Source: Methylococcaceae bacterium (GTDB taxonomy: Bacteria > Pseudomonadota > Gammaproteobacteria > Methylococcales > Methylomonadaceae). From it: a stretch of DNA of 11,426 nucleotides. The notes beneath the pieces were generated by a model that was given only the letters and a program-made list of their open reading frames with translations, had not been told where the DNA came from and made no database searches. The translations under genes and the position numbers were made by a program. Shown one piece after another: positions 7,383 to 11,426 of the stretch. Position 1 is the first letter of the stretch, and each line of letters begins with the position of its first letter. The DNA lies in assembly GCA_013138855.1 (NCBI GenBank), contig WTBX01000329.1, forward strand, positions 1-11,426, in the 5' to 3' direction.

Positions 7383-7383
7383 A

Positions 7384-9753
7384 TCACTTTTTGAGTAATT
7401 CATCTAGTGGAACAGGTTTTCTAATACCATAACCTTGGGCATAATCAACGCCCAATTCTTTTAAACAAGCCAATATTTCATCATTTTCCACAAATTCTGC
7501 GATAGTTTTTTTACCCATCACATGTCCCACTTCATTAATAGAGCGTACCATCGCTAAATCAATTTTATCATCAAGAATATCTTTCACGAATAAGCCATCA
7601 ATCTTAAGAAAATCAACGGGTAGATTTTTCAAATAGGCAAAAGATGATAAACCACTTCCAAAATCATCAAGTGAAAATGAGCAGCCAATTCGTCTAAAAA
7701 AATTAATAAATTCTGTTGCAGAGGATAAGCTTGCGATGGCAGCGGTTTCGGTAATTTCAAAACAAATTTTATGGGTGGGAATAGGATATTTTTTAAACAT
7801 CTCAACAATAAAATCTTGCATATGTTCATCGGATAGGGAAAGTCCCGATAAATTAATAGAACACAATGAGAGTTGTTTTAAAAAATCAGTTTGATTAGCC
7901 ATCCAGCTGAATAAATGATTAATGACCCAACGGTCTAATTCAGAGGCAATGTTGTAGCGTTCTGCCGCAGATAAAAAAGCACCGGGTGGAATTATGTTAC
8001 CCGCATCATCTATATAACGAATTAAGGTTTCAAAATGTAATCCTTCATTACTATCTGCAATTGGAGAAATAAGTTGCCCGTACAAACAAAATCTATCCTT
8101 ATGAATGCCTTCCTGTATTTTTTCTACCCATTGCATTTCTCCTTGTCTTGAGAGTAGTTCTTCGTCATCGGGTCGAAAAATATGTACTCTATTGCGACCT
8201 TTTTCTTTTGCGGCATAACAGGCAGCATCGGCTTCTTTAAGCACATTTACTGCATTTCCACTGTAACGGTTAATTGCGGAAATACCAATACTAACCCCAA
8301 CGCTAAAACTTTTATCATCCCAAGCAAAATTAAAATCTTTAATTGCATTACGTAACTTGTCACAAGCTTGAAAAGCCTGATTTAAAGTAGATTTATGCAT
8401 TAAAATTCCAAATTCATCTCCGCCTAAGCGTGCAAGTAAATCATCGCTACGGATTTGTTTTCGCAAAAGTTTAGCTAGTTGTTGTAATAACTCATCACCA
8501 GCAAGGTGACCACAAGTATCATTAACGACCTTAAATTGATCTAAATCTAGATAACATAGCGCATGTTCTAATCGCTCTTTATGGGCAATATAGACTTCCT
8601 GCTGTAGGCAGATATCAAATTGATTACGATTTAGTAAACTAGTTAAGGCATCATGACTGGCTTGATAGGCTATTTTGTCATTCAATAGGTGGGTTTCGGT
8701 AACATTTTCGCAGACCAAAAGTATGTTTTGTTGCTGATGTTCATTTGTGACCAAACGAGCTGTTTCTCTTACCCAAATAATATCATCGCGACAAACTTTT
8801 CTAACTTCTTGCTTATGAACTTGTTTGGGATGCTCTATACATAGTTTTAAGAAGATTTTAGAAATACCCCTATCTTCTGGGTGAATAAAATCAAAAATAG
8901 AATGTCCCTGCAATTCATTGGCACTTGAGTACAATTGTTTTGCACCAAAATAATTAACAGACTCAATAATGCCATCCAATTTTAAATTAAAAACCATAGT
9001 TGGGTTGTTATCATACAAAGCCAGATAACGGTCTTTAGCACTGGTTAGTGATTTATTTTGCAATTCTACAGTAGCAATCATTCCATTGAAGGCATCAACA
9101 AGCTCTCCGACTTCATCATTATTGATTTTGCTTGCACGTAACGCGTAATTTTTTTCCTTAGAAATTTTATGTACCGTATTAAGTAGGTTAAGCAAGGGGT
9201 CTGAAATTAACCTTAAAAAGGGTAGCGTTAATAAAAAAGTAATAACAGAAGCAATAAAAAGAATAGTCAACACTACGCCGATATATTTTAATCTTCTATA
9301 AAATTCAACTGTTAGGTCGGCATGTACAAAAATTCCGCCTAATTTTTCACTGTCTACTGAAATGTTTTGATAAACAAATAATTGTAATTGCTGAAAATGT
9401 GTATCAGCCTCTAAAAATAATAAGGGGCAACTTTCTTGTTGACTCTTTTCTAAGGCACTAAATAATTGACCTTGCTGTGTATAGATACAGGCGGAAATGA
9501 CAGTGGGAAACTTATTTAGAGCTTGCAAGTTTTCTAAGGCGAGATGGCTATCATCAAATGATAATGCCGCAGTACTTCGGTTAGCAATTAAAGTCGTAAT
9601 GGCAGAGATTTCTTTTTTAGTTTCCTTTTTTACTTCAAATACTTCGAGAATAAATAATAGAACAGCGGCTAATAGTAATGAAAGCAAGCTGGAAAATATT
9701 AAAATAGTGAATAGTTTCCATTTAATAGAAAGGTTGCGGATAAAATTATTCAT
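7384..9753 (-). CDS. Membrane hybrid diguanylate cyclase/phosphodiesterase (CHASE8-like, HAMP, PAS, GGDEF, EAL)
   Basis: A 789-residue inner-membrane enzyme of c-di-GMP metabolism. Order: TM1 (about 13-40); a periplasmic sensor (about 42-152) with the CHASE8/YfiN-like stretch IANRSTAALSFDD (56-68); TM2 (about 157-183); HAMP (about 181-233); PAS (about 243-355); GGDEF (about 362-525); EAL (about 540-786). The cyclase keeps GGDEF (444-448) and the inhibitory RxxD (R435-D438), five residues ahead. The phosphodiesterase signature is ETL (575-577), yet the usual metal and catalytic positions look intact: E575, N634, E667, D696-D697, K717, E753 and Q773. Both activities are therefore possible. The ATG at 9753 overlaps the yfiR-like stop by eight bases (ATGAATAA) and has GAGG six bases upstream; a TTG at 9777 is less likely. 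Pairing with YfiR is inferred from the operon and sensor type. Confidence 0.9.
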   Translation of the reverse strand: MNNFIRNLSIKWKLFTILIFSSLLSLLLAAVLLFILEVFEVKKETKKEISAITTLIANRSTAALSFDDSHLALENLQALNKFPTVISACIYTQQGQLFSALEKSQQESCPLLFLEADTHFQQLQLFVYQNISVDSEKLGGIFVHADLTVEFYRRLKYIGVVLTILFIASVITFLLTLPFLRLISDPLLNLLNTVHKISKEKNYALRASKINNDEVGELVDAFNGMIATVELQNKSLTSAKDRYLALYDNNPTMVFNLKLDGIIESVNYFGAKQLYSSANELQGHSIFDFIHPEDRGISKIFLKLCIEHPKQVHKQEVRKVCRDDIIWVRETARLVTNEHQQQNILLVCENVTETHLLNDKIAYQASHDALTSLLNRNQFDICLQQEVYIAHKERLEHALCYLDLDQFKVVNDTCGHLAGDELLQQLAKLLRKQIRSDDLLARLGGDEFGILMHKSTLNQAFQACDKLRNAIKDFNFAWDDKSFSVGVSIGISAINRYSGNAVNVLKEADAACYAAKEKGRNRVHIFRPDDEELLSRQGEMQWVEKIQEGIHKDRFCLYGQLISPIADSNEGLHFETLIRYIDDAGNIIPPGAFLSAAERYNIASELDRWVINHLFSWMANQTDFLKQLSLCSINLSGLSLSDEHMQDFIVEMFKKYPIPTHKICFEITETAAIASLSSATEFINFFRRIGCSFSLDDFGSGLSSFAYLKNLPVDFLKIDGLFVKDILDDKIDLAMVRSINEVGHVMGKKTIAEFVENDEILACLKELGVDYAQGYGIRKPVPLDELLKK

Positions 9754-10264
9754 GGCTTTCCTCAATAATTTCAGCAACTTCCATTAGTTTACCGCTAACT
9801 TCTAAGCCATTTTTTTTAAATGCTTGAACATTGATTTGTAATTTAATTCGATCATTTTTCATTACAAAAGCAAGCATTCCGCCCTGCCGAACAAAAGGTT
9901 CTTTTTCACCGACCGTTAAAATGCCATCAAATGTATTTTTTTGTATGAGTTTTTTTTCAACAGAGCCCGCAAAGTAAATTATATCGCAATGTTGAAAGGG
10001 TTCTTTGAGTTGTGGATAGCGAAAAAAACGTATTGATTTTCCGTGTACTTTTTTTTGTTCAATACGTTTGGTTAAATCGCCAAACGGATCATCTCCAACA
10101 ATGCATAGATTGAAAGTAGCAGACTCTTTTTGCGGCCAATAAACAAATTTAGTGAAATTATAGAGATAACCCGCTTTTACTTTATATTCAACACTCTCAT
10201 CCTCTGCAAATGAGGGGCTAATGAATAAAAAGTAAGCAACGAAGACTACTAGAGGTCTTACCAT
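9746..10264 (-). CDS. YfiR-family periplasmic protein (DUF4154)
   Basis: A 172-residue secreted protein. In Pseudomonas aeruginosa, YfiR is a small periplasmic repressor that holds the diguanylate cyclase YfiN inactive. Here a clean signal peptide (1-20, ending SPSFA before EDES) is followed by the family pattern: YLYNFTKFVYWP (33-44), LCIVGDDPFG (53-62), HGKSIRF (74-80), CDIIYFAG (93-100), GILTVGE (114-120) and the C-terminal LQIN-x(8)-GLEVSGKLMEVAEI (142-166). The mature protein has only C54 and C93, which align with one disulfide pair of YfiR; the second pair is absent. I chose the ATG at 10264 because it gives an ideal signal peptide. A TTG at 10303 would add 13 residues and has only a faint AGG upstream. 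First gene of a four-gene operon; stop overlaps the cyclase start. Confidence 0.85.
   Translation of the reverse strand: MVRPLVVFVAYFLFISPSFAEDESVEYKVKAGYLYNFTKFVYWPQKESATFNLCIVGDDPFGDLTKRIEQKKVHGKSIRFFRYPQLKEPFQHCDIIYFAGSVEKKLIQKNTFDGILTVGEKEPFVRQGGMLAFVMKNDRIKLQINVQAFKKNGLEVSGKLMEVAEIIEESHE
9760..9763 (-). promoter_or_regulatory. Shine-Dalgarno that decides the cyclase start
   Basis: GAGG on the - strand, inside the last codons of the YfiR-like gene, sits six bases before the ATG at 9753. This favours that ATG over the TTG 24 bases upstream and implies coupled translation of the YfiR-like protein and the cyclase, fitting partners made in balanced amounts. Confidence 0.6.
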
Positions 10265-10959
10265 GAGTCGCTGGTATTGTTTAATAGGGGGAGTGTTAGC
10301 CAAAAAAAAACCTATTTAGGAAATGCAAGTGAAATGAATCTGGCATATTTTTTATGTGCCAAATAGAGCTTAGACTACTTTTTGATTAGGCAGCGCATAT
10401 GTCTAACATCAGTTAACTAAAGCCGAGGCTGTGACCATTTAACCATAAAAAACAGCAAATTTTAAGAAGCAATAGCTTTACCTTTAAATTGGTAGCTATA
10501 AATCTTCCCATTCGCTATATAAAACACATAATAGGACTCTGGGTTTATTAACCATACTTGAAACGATAGGTATCGTAAACAATACCCTACTAAACGAGTT
10601 GGTATTTATTGCAAGTTATTTGTCTTTTTTATATATTTATCAATAAGATATAAATTAATCTTTTGCCATTTTTATTAGGAGAATGGTGAGATAAATTGAT
10701 ATTAGACATTTAGAAAATTTATGAGGGCTATCATTAAAAAGCTTGCGACAAACTTAAAGAGTGAACGCTTTAGGAATGCGATTTTAATAACTTACGAAAC
10801 TATATCAGTCAACTTAGTAAAACTTATAAACCATGAAGTTTTAAAGCTTTCATCTTCATGTTCTTCATGCGCTTCATGGTGAAAATATATTTTATAGTTT
10901 CGGATATTATTTAATCTTCATTCCTTAGTAAAGACTGCAACCGCCAACCTTATCACGCC
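10265..10959. other. Long intergenic region upstream of the YfiR operon (about 695 bp)
   Basis: No recognisable gene. It must hold the promoter of the four-gene - strand operon, but no convincing -35/-10 pair was found. Structures seen: a hairpin TGGCATAT/ATGTGCCA with a T5 loop (10341-10361); a hairpin ATAGCT-TT-ACC/GGTAGCTAT (10472-10499); ACGATA-GG-TATCGT (10563-10576); and competing pairings of ATACC (10582-10586) with either GGTAT (10569-10573) or GGTAT (10601-10605). A 53-codon frame (10721-10882, +) lacks a ribosome binding site. A 9-base periodic repeat ends the region (10830-10880). The right end also holds the 3' flank of the nitroreductase gene, with no clear terminator. Confidence 0.55.
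10830..10880. repeat. Nine-base periodic CTTCATG repeat with inverted copy
   Basis: CTTCATG occurs three times with exact nine-base spacing (10854-10860, 10863-10869, 10872-10878), each followed by two variable bases (TT, CG, GT). The inverse ACCATGAAG (10830-10838) is the exact reverse complement of 10872-10880, giving a nine-base stem with a 33-base loop. The block lies in noncoding sequence between a nitroreductase gene and the YfiR operon. It looks like a dispersed intergenic repeat unit rather than a gene or CRISPR. Confidence 0.6.
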
Positions 10960-11426
10960 TCATAAATAATACTCGACTACTTCCTCAATCGTATGGCGGG
11001 TCTTAACTTGCGCGGTATTTTTGCGATAGCCAAATGCCAACGCATAAGAAAAACTAAATTCATCAGGATTCATATTAATTTCCTGTTCGAGTAAGGCTTC
11101 AGTTTGTTGACGATTAAAGCCCTCAATCGGACAACTATCAATGCCTATCATCGCCGCTGCCGTCATCATATTAGCGAGTGGAATATAAGTTTGATGCGTT
11201 GCCCAGTCGGTCATTGCGCGTTCATTGCCTAATAAGTCAAAATCACTTTCTTGAAATTGTCGATAGAATTTTTTACGTAACGCAATCACATCATCAGGAA
11301 ATTTTTGTACTTGATGCATAAAATCATCAATATATTCGCTATCATATTTCATAAAATAACTTTTTCGCACCAGTGTTAATACCAGATGACTCGCTGTTGG
11401 TATTTGTTTACTTCCACCCCAAATAA
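10960..11426 (-). CDS. Nitroreductase-family flavin oxidoreductase (5' part outside window)
   Basis: The C-terminal 154 residues of an FMN-dependent NAD(P)H oxidoreductase of the NfsB/YfkO-like nitroreductase family, cytoplasmic, able in relatives to reduce nitroaromatics or quinones. The frame stays open to the right window edge. Residues encoded there (IWGGSKQIPTASHLVLTLVR) match the conserved 'Q..DASHL.VL.AR' strand, so the GTG at 11370 is internal and not a start. Further marks are the helix around WATHQTYIPLANMMTAAAMI, the IDSCPIEGF loop (typical G-x-D-S-x-P-x-E-G-F), and the closing strand SYALAFGYR followed by KTRHTIEEVVEYYL. The stop is TGA at 10962-10960. About the first third of the protein is missing because of the window boundary, not because of a break. 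It reads away from the window edge toward the YfiR operon, in the same direction but nearly 700 bases away. Confidence 0.85.
   Translation of the reverse strand, partial: IWGGSKQIPTASHLVLTLVRKSYFMKYDSEYIDDFMHQVQKFPDDVIALRKKFYRQFQESDFDLLGNERAMTDWATHQTYIPLANMMTAAAMIGIDSCPIEGFNRQQTEALLEQEINMNPDEFSFSYALAFGYRKNTAQVKTRHTIEEVVEYYL

Noticed and set aside
7986..8031. EAL domain called inactive because the motif reads ETL
   Set aside because: The metal-binding Glu and following Arg are kept and the other catalytic positions are present, so inactivity is not supported.
9497..9787. Open frame on the + strand opposite the cyclase N-terminus
   Set aside because: It is antisense to a well-supported transmembrane and sensor region, and has no family features of its own; other antisense frames, such as 794-1036, 1460-1726 and 2803-3000, were dropped for the same reason.
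10265..10303. TTG start at 10303 for the YfiR-like gene
   Set aside because: It sits in a poly-T tract with only a weak AGG upstream, and the ATG at 10264 gives a cleaner signal peptide; kept only as an alternative.
10342..10361. Sigma-54-like promoter (TGGCAC ... TGC) upstream of the YfiR-like gene on the - strand
   Set aside because: Ten bases separate TGGCAC from TGC, four more than the rigid -24/-12 spacing allows; the bases are better explained as two arms of a hairpin.
10415..10500. c-di-GMP (GEMM) riboswitch
   Set aside because: Fragments such as AAAGGTAAAGC and CAGCCTCGGCTT on the - strand faintly recall it, but the P2 stem with GAAA loop and the 3' conserved part could not be fitted.
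10854..10878. CRISPR array
   Set aside because: Units are only seven bases with two-base gaps; there are no spacers and no cas genes.
11362..11370. GTG at 11370 as the start of the nitroreductase gene
   Set aside because: The frame continues to the window edge and encodes conserved family sequence upstream, so the gene is cut by the window and starts outside it.

Overview
The window is AT-rich and dense with genes. It looks like a Gammaproteobacterium. NadA, RhlE and a YfiR/YfiN-type c-di-GMP pair are all of proteobacterial type, and outer-membrane receptors with a C-terminal Phe show a Gram-negative envelope. The AT-rich codon use and several unrelated perfect intergenic palindromes would suit a Beggiatoa/Thiotrichales-like genome, but that placement is an inference and not a firm call.

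Left part (1-3358, + strand). The tail of an unidentified gene ends at a strong palindrome that could terminate transcription. A compact type II toxin-antitoxin pair follows, with an antitoxin of the 'putative addiction module component' kind and a RelE/ParE toxin. The toxin lies 12 bases upstream of nadA (quinolinate synthase), which has no ribosome binding site of its own. After nadA comes a roughly 300-base gap holding a nested, symmetric set of three palindromes and a possible promoter, then a DEAD-box RNA helicase of the RhlE type.

Middle part (3439-10264, - strand). This is the most interesting region: a four-gene, tightly spaced operon read from right to left. In order it encodes a secreted YfiR-family protein, an inner-membrane hybrid c-di-GMP enzyme (CHASE8-like sensor, HAMP, PAS, GGDEF, EAL), and two tandem TonB-dependent outer-membrane receptors that are clear duplicates. 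In the known YfiBNR system a periplasmic YfiR restrains the membrane diguanylate cyclase YfiN and is itself relieved by the outer-membrane lipoprotein YfiB. Here no YfiB is present and two TonB receptors take its place in the operon. My reading is a possible three-compartment relay: an outer-membrane ligand is sensed by the receptors, YfiR passes the signal through the periplasm, and cytoplasmic c-di-GMP changes.

Right part (10265-11426). A gap of about 695 bases carries the operon's presumed leader, several small hairpins, a short unassigned reading frame and a 9-base periodic repeat (CTTCATG plus two bases, three times) with an inverted copy upstream. The window ends inside a nitroreductase-family gene on the - strand whose 5' part is missing.
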